From assembly GCA_947396885.1 (NCBI GenBank), contig OX377205.1, positions 68,482,969 through 68,546,968 on the forward strand: a stretch of 64,000 bases of DNA. Direction: 5' to 3'. The stretch's first letter is position 1. Each line of letters opens with the position of its first letter. This stretch comes from Heligmosomoides polygyrus polygyrus. Lineage: Eukaryota > Nematoda > Chromadorea > Rhabditida > Heligmosomidae. The position numbers and the translations under genes were made by a program. Below the pieces are notes generated by a model. It saw only the letters and a list, made by a program, of their open reading frames with translations. It searched no databases and had not been told where the DNA came from. Of this stretch, positions 1-10,766 are shown piece by piece.

Positions 1-33
1 TCTAACTTACTTTACTGAGATTCTGAGTTTCAG

Positions 34-2551
34 GGACGCCGTTTGGTGCCTTCCCGGTGCAGTTTCCATACGCGTACGATGATCATATGGCAGAGTTTAT
101 ACTGAGCGACTACACAGTGAACACGCTATTTTACTGGTTGCACAGGTCAGTGATCATTTTCTTCCTTCTTCTATGTCGGTGGAGCGATGTTGCAGCGTTT
201 CTTATGACAACCGCAGTGACGTAGACCTGTCAGTGGACACGGCGCTTGGGAAAATCAAAATCAAAATGGTGCGGACACGCTGTTCTTTCCCTGGACCGGT
301 TTCTGCTGAGTGAAAGTCGGTCACGTTAGAGGCCAAAGACAACGTTCTTAGAAACCTCTGGTACCAATTCGACTGGAACAAAAACGAAGGCTTTGCTTTT
401 AAGGTCACAAGAACAACGCATGAGCACCTTCGTTGTGTTCAGTAGCCCAGAATGATAGAGAATTGCTTTCTCCCACGTCCACCTCGCTGTTGAAGTTACA
501 CCGACGGACTATACTGACCTGCTGCGTGACACACCACATCGCTTAGTTTTACAGATAAGCATGAAACCGTCTTGAATACACAGGATTTGCCTTCAGTAAT
601 CGGTTGGTGGTCCCTCCAACATCTGGAAGAACGATAGTTAAGAAACTCCCACATGTGCTTCACTGAGAAATTTCTGCGAAATTCCGCAACCCGCCTGGGG
701 ATAGAAAGACGACACTGGCCAATTTCTTCCATACATTCTGCTGTCCAGTTTGACTGGTTGTTTATTACGTACTGTTGGACATCGTCAGCAAATGAAGCAC
801 TTCCTGTGGAAGGGTTCTATCATGCACGGTGAAAAAAATTGCTGTGCTGCCGTCTGCTGTGAAAACCTCTCCAAGCCTAAATGCTATTTTTATCATGGTG
901 CACGGAACTCCTCATATTTCTAAGAGCAATGTTAAATGTTTTAAGAGTAATGCATGCCAACCGTGTTATAGGAAGCAGTTCCTCACGTTCCGAATTGGAC
1001 CGGACACACCGAAGATTGGTGAACTACTAAAGACGACTTGCAGCGAAGACGAGGATGACGAGTTGGAAGGAACTGAAGTTGAGGTAGTAGACCGGCACCA
1101 CCCCTTAAAAAACAGGGACCTGACGTACTGCATTATAGCTCGATGAAGAAGAAGCTCAACGGCGACGAAGAAAGGTGGCAAGGCTGTCGAAGACGCTGAG
1201 GACGTTGCGAAGTAGGCGCTCGGCGAAGAACCGCGGAAAGAGACAAGACGCTGGCGGCCTCGCCGATCTCGGGATCTGCTTCGGCGACATCTTACCGGCA
1301 GTTCGTGAGAAGTACCCGAACCAGAAGATCGCCATACAGATCCGAACCGTTCGTGCGCCGTCCGTCATTCTTAGTCAAGCACGTGGAGGTGAGTGTTAAA
1401 CCCAAGCAAAAGCATCAGGTCCTCTATGAGATGCAGCGTATTGACGTTTGTATGGATTCTCTGCACTCACGTAATCAGACTGTGATTTCGAGAGTATCTC
1501 ATTCCACGCACTGCCTGACGAGCATAACGAATTTTATGTGGATACTACTTGTCGTCCCCACACCTCTGCTTTTGCTTCAGAGTGGTCGTCGTCTCCCTCA
1601 TTTTACCTCTCTGTACCGTATTCCTATCAGGAGCTTTTCGAGGGGTATGCAGATTACTGGAGGAGGCTTACACTTCACGTGTACGCCCCTGAAGACGAAG
1701 AGTCGCACGGCAGGCCTCCATAAAGATTCACTTAGTGTAAAATTCTTTGCAAACCATCGGTTTGTAGCAGCTGCTCGACTCTCCATGGGGAAGCCCTTGA
1801 GATCTGTATCAGTTCACTGAAGGAATGCTCATCTATTCACAACCTTGAAGAACAGCGGTGTTTAGGAATGATGATACTGGACTTGGTTGCCGATGCTGAT
1901 ATCTACATCGACGGAACCAATACAAGAGTGAGATGACTTCTTCCGTGTTCTGCATTCCGAAATTCCTTACGGCGACTGAGTTAAGGTTGGCACGATCACG
2001 ATCGCTGCGACGATCGTGTTGGTGGCACAAATACGAGGGAACCGCCTGACTGGCACGGCCGAGATCACGAACCTCAAGCTCACTGACCGAGCCGGAACCC
2101 TAGGATTGCCACAAGACGCTCTCGACAACCTCGGAAATCTTGGAAAAGAGCTCATACAGAAGGTATGTAGACTGTCATACCTAGAGAGGCACCTTAGCTG
2201 AGAACAATAGTGGAACCATTTTTGGAACTGATCGTGACATAGAAGCGAATAGGCAGGCGCAGGGAAATAGTAAACTTCCTTCTCTCTGGAATGAATAATC
2301 CGAAATCCGAAAGAAGACTCGTAGATTGAGAGGACTTTGCTTTATCTGTTGGCACTGATCATCACGCCTTTCAGTTGGCGAACGACGCGCTGCAGAAGGG
2401 CATCGTGATCAACATCCCGCAAGGAGGCCTCGGAGGGCTCCCGATCAACATCATCAACCCGTCGGTGCGCATCATCGAGCACGGCCTGTACATCGCCACG
2501 GACATCACCGTCTCTCCGTCGCTGCTCGGCATCGATGGCCGTCGCTGCTAA
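34..2551 (+). CDS. BPI/LBP/CETP-family lipid-binding protein, 3' exons (gene enters from left edge)
   Basis: Six exons fit with agreeing phases: 34-146, 972-1083, 1139-1388, 1866-1927, 1986-2162 and 2375-2551 (TAA at 2549). The 5' exons lie off the window. The family binds bacterial lipids or other lipids in a boomerang-shaped two-barrel fold and is normally secreted. The first exon encodes AEFILSDYTVNTLFYWLH, the typical 'SDYxxNT' stretch of the C-terminal barrel. Exon 3 has GDILPAVREKYPNQ followed by a PPxV/PGG-like segment (APSVILSQARGG). The last exon has NIINPSVRIIEHGLYIATD and ends in GRRC. Exon 3 also carries an acidic-then-basic linker (DEEEAQRRRRKVARL) that vertebrate BPI proteins lack. 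Most donors are GTRRGT-like; the 1928-1985 intron ends in a weak acceptor (TTAAG). The exact function within the family is unknown. Family assignment is confident and single splice sites less so. Confidence 0.82.
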
Positions 2552-3440
2552 GTCCCCGTCCCGCCCTTGGCCCACGCAAGGCTACTCTCTAATAACTCTG
2601 TTTCCAGTAGGACTTCTAGTTTCTCGTTAAGCTAATTTCGTGTTAGATGCCCTACATAGAGTTTCTGTGGGCTAGGAGAATCGTGATCGGGTGTTAGTCA
2701 ACAATAGGGATTGCGACTATGCACTTTTCTGCTCGAGTCAGGGAGCGCCATATTCACTTCGTTCACCGCCGCTGCTTCTCCTCACTGCCACTTTCACTTC
2801 GTTACTCTGTCATTCGACAATTACGCTCATACCGGGAAGCAACTGCATCCTCTTATTGCCCTACGATAGAAGGAGGCCACTGGCCTCGCTGGGAAAACGG
2901 TCGGGAGTTCGGCGCATAAACGGGCAACGGCTACACCTGCGCATACTCCTTTCCGCCTGTCTGCTTCTGTCGCCTCCGGATCTGTTCATCTTTCCCCAGG
3001 GAGGCCACTATCCCAAATCACAAGGGCCTCTCACACCTTCAGCAGGAAGATTTTGGAATCTGACGAAAGCGAGGGGACAACATCATTTGCTCATTTAACT
3101 TGAGTGCTGCTGAGAGCGTTTTGCACGAGTCATTGCTTTCGTATCGCTCCGAGGTCTCCCTCGATCAAGGAAACCGCTTTCCCCTCCAACCTGCAACAGC
3201 TTCTGGCGACACGAACTCGTCCCACCCCATACCATGCTCACGCCGTTTGTCCGACTTACCCGATGGCCTGTCGTTGCGCCCTGTACACACATGCCATGAT
3301 GCACCTCCGCCGGTGTCTCCGTCAACACTCATTGCTCACTCGTAATATGTATGTACCTTGGAATAAATTATGCTGCTTTGTTGAACATATAAAGAAATAA
3401 ACACGTATAAAAGTTTGGAATGGGTGGGCGTAGATAGTGT
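2552..3440. other. 3' UTR and intergenic DNA of the BPI-family gene
   Basis: No convincing coding sequence follows the TAA at 2549. ORFs around 2690-3400 overlap in several frames and match no family I recognise. AATAAA motifs at about 3362 and 3397 are possible polyadenylation signals, which would give a long 3' UTR of about 0.8 kb. Otherwise nothing is seen. Confidence 0.4.
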
Positions 3441-3448
3441 GGTGAAAC

Positions 3449-3530
3449 GGCGCGTGTAGCGCAGTCGGATAAAGTGCCGGTTGTTGGGTGCACGCAGTTC
3501 CAGGTTTGTGGTTCATCGACATCAACATCC
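3449..3530 (+). repeat. Degenerate tRNA-like (SINE head) sequence
   Basis: TAGCGCAGTCGGATAA at about 3457 fits an RNA polymerase III A box. A weak B-box-like GGTTCATCGAC follows about 50 bp later. Arms do not pair as a working tRNA, so a tRNA-derived repeat is more likely than a gene. Confidence 0.35.
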
Positions 3531-3701
3531 ATCGCCAAATCTGCTGCTCTCAATCTAATACATAAAGAGAAACTTCTGGAAAATCACCATAAAATCTCTC
3601 TTCGCAGTATATTCCGTGTCTGACCGTCCCTGAATCTTGGCACAATGTTAAACGGAAATCATAGAATTACTTCAAGCTTGGGGTCAACAGCGTTATTATA
3701 A

Positions 3702-4628
3702 ACCATTTACACGACGAATCGGACACTTTTCAAATTAAACTGGACACTTTTCATGTCAAAAAGGACTCTTCTAAGCCTAAGACTTTTGAAATCAAAGCGA
3801 ACTCATCCAAATCGAAATGACCTTTAGGCAGGTTAAACCACAAACTTCCTGAGATTGTTAGAATAACTTTTTGTTTAAGAAAAATGTGGTACAACTTTTT
3901 TGAAATTTTTTACTTAAGCGGCTCCAAGATTGTAATGATTTTAAAAAATATTTTTAACAAAAAACAACAAATTAAATTTTGTTTTGAAGCGCAACAAAGC
4001 GGCAGTCATATAGTGCATTAAAAGACTGGATCGGCCAGGCACTAGAAAAGAAAGTCGCAATGTTTGTTTTATTGATAGTGCATGCATGCATGCTGCACAT
4101 ATCCTCACTTTAATGCTGCTTACATGCAGCATCAAAGTGAGGATACGTGTGCTTTTTTATTATACAATTGATTAGGTTTCACCGTCTGCAGGTGTGAAAC
4201 TCCACGCAAACAGAAATTTTGGTATCAATCAAATAAAAATCTCGAAGTTTCGGATGAGGGCATGGCGATATCTCCTTTTTAGCACTAAAAATGGCCGTCC
4301 TCCTGCTTTTTAAAACAACCTTTAAATAATTGTTTTCCTTAAAAAATAAAATTTTTATAAAATTGTAACATGTGTGTTCTCTGATTGGGAAGTGAATTAA
4401 AACTTCAAAGAAATTTATAATAAAATTTGTCTTTAACAACAAATTATTTAACCTTTTGGAGAATTTCTGCTTTAACGTAAAAGAGGCTTATTTTGATTTG
4501 GAAGAGTTCGTTTTCATTTCAACAGGCTTAGGCTTAGAAGAGTGTATAATTTGACGTGGAAAGTGTCCAGTTTGACGTGAAGATGCCCAAGTTGATTTGA
4601 AAAGTGTCCAATTTGACGTGGAAATGGT
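3702..4628. mobile_element. Non-autonomous DNA transposon with ~120-bp terminal inverted repeats
   Basis: The left end (ACCATTTACACG, then GGACACTTTTCAAAT and CTTCTAAGCCTAAG) is repeated in inverted orientation at the right end (4480-4628). The arms align over about 120 bp and themselves contain short internal repeats of the type GACACTTTTCA. Flanks are TA-rich, so the target duplication cannot be read with certainty. The AT-rich inside has no coding capacity. A near-perfect 19-bp stem with a 6-nt loop sits near the centre (4101-4119 pairing with 4126-4144). Confidence 0.65.
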
Positions 4629-4749
4629 ATATATTTATACGGCTAACGTTTCGGAACAACCTCCTTCGTCAGCCTGGAAAAACGGGCGAGTAGAAGAGGT
4701 TATTCGCTCAAGGACCACTTTCTCATAACAACGTATTGTTGCGATGGAA

Positions 4750-4817
4750 ACTATGAGGAAACTCGAACCCGCATCACACGCCAATCGGGCAGGAATGCTC
4801 TCCGCCATTACGCCACC
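4750..4817 (-). repeat. tRNA-derived SINE fragment
   Basis: The minus strand carries a B-box-like GGGTTCGAGTTTCC and a GGTGGCGTAATGGCGGAGAGC A-box region. This matches the tRNA-like head seen in better copies at 18.8, 19.1, 38.4 and 60.9 kb. The flanking GTTGCGATNNAAACT is also shared with those copies. Confidence 0.5.
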
Positions 4818-5552
4818 GCTTTTGATCGAACATTCGTAAAATGTTACGACGGAACAGGGCGCTCCTGAACTTGAGGGGAAGCCCTGCACGTAGATCTGTG
4901 CTTCTCCCATACTCCACCATGGCTCTGAACGTGTTAGAGAGCCCTCATTGAGGCAGCCACAGGGGATTTCGAGCAAATTTAGGTGAGTGGTGGAGTCGAA
5001 ATAGAAACATTTCCATTTTCGCGTCGAACGGAAGGCTGTTCAAACTGCATGCTGGTTTCGTACAGATTTAACTTGAAACTCTCCAAGGAAGTTAAAGCAA
5101 ACGTTGAGTTTAAAAAATTACTGTGGCTTTCTTTGAAAATTTATAGTTCACCTGTCCCAAAAAGTGGGTGCAGTGAAACGGTTCAAAATGACTGTTTTTC
5201 CAAGAAAAACAACTGCTCGAGCTTGTTTCGAAGTGAGAGAAAGCAACAATTTTCTGATGTATTACAAGAAGAGAGCGTTCCCTACACTCGTTTGTGGTAT
5301 TTATTTGATTGATAGTGTTAATGCCGCTTACTTGAAGATTCAAGCTGAAGGCGTTTCTCTTTTTTAAAACTTTTTCCATTTTGCCGTTTACTTGTGCGCA
5401 ACTTTACGCAAACAAAATTTTTGCAATCAAAAAATGAAAGTCACGCCGTACGAAATGAGCGCATGATGTGATCCTTTCTTGCAGCACACTGAAAAATTGC
5501 TGGTTTCTCCTCTCTAAAATGAATTCAAAACCAGTTTTATAGCTGAAAAATA

Positions 5553-6444
5553 CCAGGCTGTCCAATAATTCCTGTCCGAAAATTTTCAAAATTCTATAAT
5601 TTTTCTTAGAAGTGTTATAATATCAGGCAAGTGTAAAAACCTTCTAGAAGGTTCTCCAGAGTTCCAAGCTAGGGGTATATAAGGCGCAGTCGCCGCGTCT
5701 AGCTACCAGTACAAGCTAAAACGGACCAAGGTCGAATTTGTACGTTTGTATTGTGCTACGAGTGGCTGCTGGGCAACGACACGGGCACCGCGGTCGCCAA
5801 CATCTGCAGAGCGTGCAAGGAGGATGCAGTGTCCCAACGCACAGTCAGGCGCTGGTTCAATCGTTTCGAGAGGGGCGACACGAGCCTCGAGGACAGGGAA
5901 CACCCGCTGAAGATCATGCTCTGCTGCTGGTGGGACGCCAAGGGCATGCTGTACTTCGAGCTGCTCCCGAAAGACAGGACGGTCACCGCCTCCATCTACA
6001 CCGATCAGCTCGAGAAACTAGCCGCCACCATCCGAGAAAGGTGTCCCCGAGGGGCCTCGGTCCACCTGCTGCACGACAACGCGCGCCCCCACGTGGCGAA
6101 GGAGACCCAGCAGAAGTTGGCGACGCTCGGCTGGGAGACCGTCGCCCATCCGCCGTATTCCCCGGACCTCGTCCCCTCCGACTACCACTTGTTCCGCCCG
6201 CTGAAGCACCATTTGGCCGGAAGAAAATTCACCAACTACGACAACCTCAAATCCGACATCGCGGACTTCTTCGAGTCGCAGCCCCCGGAGTTCTGGGCGA
6301 AGGACATTGGCGACCTGCCCAATCGATGGGCCACTGTTGTGGATAACTATGGTGACTATATTGTTGATTAGACTTGTTTTTCAATAAAGTTGAAAAAAAT
6401 TAAAAATGGTGAAATTTTCGGACAAGAATTATTGGACAGCCTGG
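5553..6444 (+). mobile_element. Internally deleted mariner element with intact ends
   Basis: The element starts CCAGGCTGTCCAATAATTC and ends with its inverted copy GAATTNTTGGACAGCCTGG, directly flanked by TA on both sides (5551-5552, 6445-6446), the standard mariner target. It is 892 bp, short compared with about 1.3 kb for a complete mariner. It belongs to the Hsmar1-like group by its transposase (see the ORF inside). A hookworm mariner called bandit has been described in Ancylostoma; this could be a relative, which I cannot test here. Confidence 0.9.
5751..6371 (+). pseudogene. Mariner transposase, internal in-frame deletion
   Basis: The 206-residue frame keeps the first helix-turn-helix (RTVRRWFNRFERGDTSLED, about residues 30-48). 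It then jumps directly to WWDAKGMLYFELLPKD, followed by HDNARPH (second catalytic Asp) and PYSPDLVPSDYHLF (third catalytic Asp of DD34D). It ends with the usual mariner C-terminus (WATVVDNYGDYIVD). Family members are about 345 residues. The missing ~140 residues include the second HTH and the first catalytic Asp, so the protein cannot catalyse transposition. The deletion keeps the frame open, so a DNA-binding, possibly interfering, product is conceivable but unproven. Confidence 0.85.
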
Positions 6445-6446
6445 TA

Positions 6447-7616
6447 TAATACTCCACACGTTGACGTTTTGGGACAAGCGAGTTGAGTAGTTTAAAAAAA
6501 TCATAGTCAGTCGTTCAAATCAAATATTTATCATGATATTTCTTTTAAAAAATCTAATTTAGTTTAAAAGATGGTCATTTTTATGTATAAGGTGTGTTTT
6601 CTTGGGACGGGGAGACCGATGGTTTACTTTTCACCGTAATTGGTGTTTTAGTGGATTGGAAAGGATAGGATAACAGATGATTGGATATGTGAAAATTATT
6701 TGACAAGCACTGCTACCTCTGATCAGGCAGGTAAACGTCTCACTAAAGAGGACACGTACATAGGCCCAAGGCCCATGGTATCAGTACATATGTAACACTG
6801 CTGGACTATCGGTATTAAGGCGGGTACGGTTGCAGTGGTTCTGCCCTCTCGTCCTCCCGATAGTTCTGAGAATCACCGTAGACGGTAGTAGCTCAGTTTA
6901 TTTCAAAGGCGTTGAGTTTCTTTTAAAAGTATCCAAGCTGACTTTAACGCAATATTTAAAACGCTTACATTGACGTTTTCATCTAAATGAGCAGTGCGCA
7001 GGCAAAAAAATAATGAAATTTAGCAAAAAAAAATCGTTAAAAATTTTCTGTGCACGTCCCTGTTGTAGAAGCACGATGCGTGGCGCATCCAGGGAGTGGT
7101 TCACTAACGTTAAACTTTATCTCTAATTTTTTATCGGTGAAACACTCAAAAAATGTTCCCGACTTGTTGGGCTCCGGTAAAGCTGACCTTACGATGACCT
7201 TGACGTATCCGTCCTTTATACGAATTCTGGTAGACTGTAGACTCTTCCAGCATACTTTTTAAGTTTTTCGCCAAGATTGTTAAACGGGCTCGATTTCAGC
7301 TGTTGTTTCGGCCTCCACACCTTGATCGGAGGCTGACAAGTCGAGGGGAGGGACGTCCTACCTGAAAGCGGCACGGGCAAAGACGCGGACAGTGCTTGCG
7401 GAGCCAGTTATTGTCGACTCGCGCTGTGACACCCGCCGCTTCGCGCTCAGCCAGACAGCCTTCGCCGCGGAGGCGATTGTGACCCAGGCAACCACGGGAG
7501 CCTGTAGGTCGACCAGATTTTGTGTGATTACAATCGATAAAGGGATTTCAAGCTCTATCGAATGTGCCAGGAAAGAATCTTGCCTCAATAACGCTTAAGA
7601 CAAATTTTAGGCGTTG
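6447..7616. other. AT-rich stretch without recognisable gene
   Basis: Several short ORFs exist on both strands, but none shows a family signature or splice structure. Nothing else was recognised. Confidence 0.4.
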
Positions 7617-10600
7617 TTTATCTTCGTTAAATGGAGGCGATGTCCGTTCCTCCACGTGATGCCACTGGAAACTGCCCGCTCTGCGAGCTAAGCCGAACAC
7701 GGACATTCGATTGCAGGCGACAGGCCCTTGTGACAGGCCGGCCTACGAACACCCATGTCACATCACATGGTTCATGACATTGCAAGTTTTTCGTGATAGT
7801 GCTACGGCGTCCGCGGGAGCCGACGCGCACTCGCAGAGCCCGGCTAGTGTGAGAAGTACGCGAGGGTCCCCGCTATGAGGACGGCATCGGGGGGCAACTG
7901 AGCTAGTCCGAAAGTCCCGTAACGTAAGCAGGACCTGCGTAGCAACGCTGAATGTGGCTACGTTGACGGGCTGCTTGTGCGAGTTGGTAGAAGCACGGGA
8001 GCGTAGAAGAGTTGATTTCTGTGCGGTGCAGGAGACGAGGTGGTCCTGCCGCAAGTCAAGGGACAAAGGACGTGGCTTCAAGGCCGTTCTATGTGGAAGT
8101 CCCAGGACCACCAGTGGTGTCGGAATAATCGTCTCCGAACGATTTCGTGACTCGATTGTAAGCGTTGAGCGCTTTGACGATCGATTGATGAAGATCGCTG
8201 TCGCCGCTAAGGAGCGACTCTATCACTTCTTCTCTGCGTATGCTCCGCAGACTGGCTGCTCCGATCAAGCCAAGGATGAGTTTTGGAACCTGTTGGATGA
8301 GAAGACAGCAGAGGTACCGTCGAAAGATGTCATCATAGTCGCTGGTGACCTTAATGGGCACGTAGGTGCTACGAAAGACGAGTACAGCTGTCATGGTGGT
8401 TTCGGATACGGATCACGTAACGCCGATGGTGAGCGCATTCTTGAGTATGCGGAGTCGCATAGCCTCACCATTGTGAACACCGTCTTCCGAAAACGCGACT
8501 CCCACCTCATCTCATATTATAGTGGGAGCTCCAAGTCTCAGATAGACTTTGTGCTTGTGAAGGATCGTGACCGGAGTCTTGTCACAGACGCGAAGATCGT
8601 GCCGTATGAGACGGTCGCCCCACAGCATCGACCGCTGATCTGCACTCTGAAGATTGTCCCTCCGAGGCTGAAGCAGGTCGAGCGATGCGGTGCTACAAGA
8701 ATCAAGTGGAGGCGAATGAGAGAGAAGGAAGCAGCTGTGATTTCTCGCGTGCGGTTACCGACAGTCACGACTGTCGACGAAACTTGGAAGAGGGCGACCG
8801 ACGCGATTCGTCAAGCTGCACAGTCGGAACTCGGCATTACGAAGCCTGGGCGACGGAAGGTCGACAAGCAGGCATGGCTGTGGACAGATGACGTGAAAGC
8901 AAAAGTGCGAGAGAAGAAGTCGCTTTATCACGTGTTTCTCGGCGAAAAGACAGCCGATAACTGGCAGAAGTACCAAGAAGCGAAGAAAGCTGCAAAGAAG
9001 GCCGTGGCTGCTGCAAAAGCCACTCATTACGGAGATGTCAACGAGAAGCTCAACTCACGCGATGGCGAGCGGTATCTGTACCGGCTTGCTAAGAATCGCC
9101 ATCGGCAGACCGAGGATATTGAGAAGTTTTTCGGCATCAATGATGAGAACGGCCATCTTCTTACGGACCGCAAGAAGGCATTGAAGCGATGGCGCGACTA
9201 CTTTGAGGAAATCTCTACAGTAGAATTTCCTCATCCAGCCATCCCTTCCACGGCTCCAACCCACGGCCCCGTTCAGAAGATCACCGTGGAGGAGATTGAA
9301 GCGGCTTTGAAGAAGATGAGGCCAGGCAAAGCGACTGGGCCCGATGACGTGGCAGCTGATTTATGGAAGTCCAAGTACTGGTACCCTGCTGAGTGGTTGG
9401 CGAAGTTCTTTAATCAGGTTGTGGCGGAGAAGAAAGTGCCTGAGTGTTGGCGTCAAAGTACGACGATTCCAATTTGGAAGAAGAAGGGCAGTCCTGCAGA
9501 CTGCTCCAATTACCGTCCGATTCGCTTGCTTTCGCAAAGCATGAAGATCTTTGAGCGAGTTGTCGATGGACGAATTCGGGACATCGTCCAGCTTTCCAGC
9601 AATCAGTGCGGCTTCGTGGCTGGCTGTGGCACCGTTGATGCCATACATGCCGTCCGCCTCCTGATAGAGAAGCATCGCGAGAAACAGAAGCCAGTGCATA
9701 TCGCTTTTCTCGACTTGGAGAAGGCCTTTGACCGCGTGCCGCGTGAAGTGATGTATTACGCCCTGCGTCAACATGGAGTTCCTGAAGAGCTCATAGAGTG
9801 GATGCGAATTCTCTACTCTTGTCCAAAGAGTCGAGTTCAAGTTGCAGCTGGGACCTCGATGGAGTTTCCCATCTCTGTCGGAGTACACCAGGGTTCTGCG
9901 CTTTCCCCACTCCTCTTTGTTGTCGTCATGGATGCCATCACACGAGATCTTCAGAAGCCCGTCCCTTGGACGTTGCTTTATGCCGATGACGTGATGCTCG
10001 CTAGCGAAGATAAAGGAGAACTCGAGCGAGAGTTGCAAGCTTGGTGTGATCGCTTGGAGCGGTTTGGACTCAGATTGAACGTGAAGAAGACCGAGTATTT
10101 AACGACGGACGTTACCGAGTCCAGCTCCATCAAGGTTAACGGCATCGAGCTTCCACGCACTGCGGTCTTTAAGTACCTGGGATCAGCAGTCGCGTCTGAC
10201 GGCAAACTGATGGTCGAAGTGAATTCACGCGTGAGTGCAGCTTGGTCCAAGTGGCGCTCGTTGACTGGCGTGCTCTGCAACAAGAAAATACCACAGCGCT
10301 TCAAGTCGAAGATCTACAGAGCAGTCGTCCGGCCGGTAGCAATGTACGGCGCTGAGTGTTGGCCAGCGACCAAGGAAGTTGAAACGCGCCTCAGAGTCAT
10401 GGAGACGAAGATGCTGCGCTGGACGGCAGGAGTCACGCGCATGGACCGCATCTGAAACGATGCTATTCGGCAGAAGTTCGGTGTCGCGCCGATAACTGAC
10501 AAGATGCGCGAAGCTCGCTTACGATGGTACGGCCACGTTCTGCGTGGAGAAGAAGACAGCGTCCGCAAGATAGGCCTTAACTTCGAGGTAATAGGAAAGC

Positions 10601-10766
10601 GGCCTAGAGGGCGCCCGAAGCAGCGCTGGGCTGATACGTTACATACGGACTTGAAAGTAGTGGTGTCCACCCCGATCTAGCGCTGGATCGGGAAAGGTGG
10701 CGTCATGACACCAGAATAGCGGACCCCGCCACGAAGCGGGACAAACGCTGAAGAAGAAGAAGAAGA
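7617..10766 (+). mobile_element. RTE-clade non-LTR retrotransposon, near full length (copy 1)
   Basis: A single long frame encodes an endonuclease followed by a reverse transcriptase. The element ends in a short (GAA)n tail (about 10751-10766), as RTE elements do. The 5' region (from TTTATCTTCGTTAAATGG) is repeated immediately after the tail by a second copy. That short sequence may be the 5' end of the family or a target-site duplication of copy 1. Confidence 0.88.
7954..10680 (+). pseudogene. RTE endonuclease-reverse transcriptase ORF with one in-frame stop
   Basis: The frame opens upstream of 7954; a 'TCVATLNVATLTG' segment at about 7930 is the conserved RTE endonuclease start, and no ATG is obvious. 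Endonuclease motifs seen are VQETRW, AGDLNGHVG, and SQIDFVLVKD with a terminal histidine (PQHRPL). RT motifs are KKKGSPADCSNYRPI, HIAFLDLEKAFDRVP, VHQGSALSPLLF and LLYADDVMLA (catalytic YADD at about 9985). The frame runs to a TGA at 10453-10455. The same frame then continues for 74 codons to TAG at 10678 with the usual RTE C-terminus (RLRWYGHVLR, GRPKQRW). So one nonsense change separates it from an intact ORF. Confidence 0.88.

Noticed and set aside
2342..2575. Minus-strand 77-codon ORF rich in Asp/Arg
   Set aside because: It is the antisense shadow of the last BPI-family exon, whose plus-strand reading has clear family residues and splice sites.
9361..10038. Minus-strand 225-codon ORF
   Set aside because: Antisense to the RTE reverse-transcriptase core; the plus-strand RT motifs explain the open frame.
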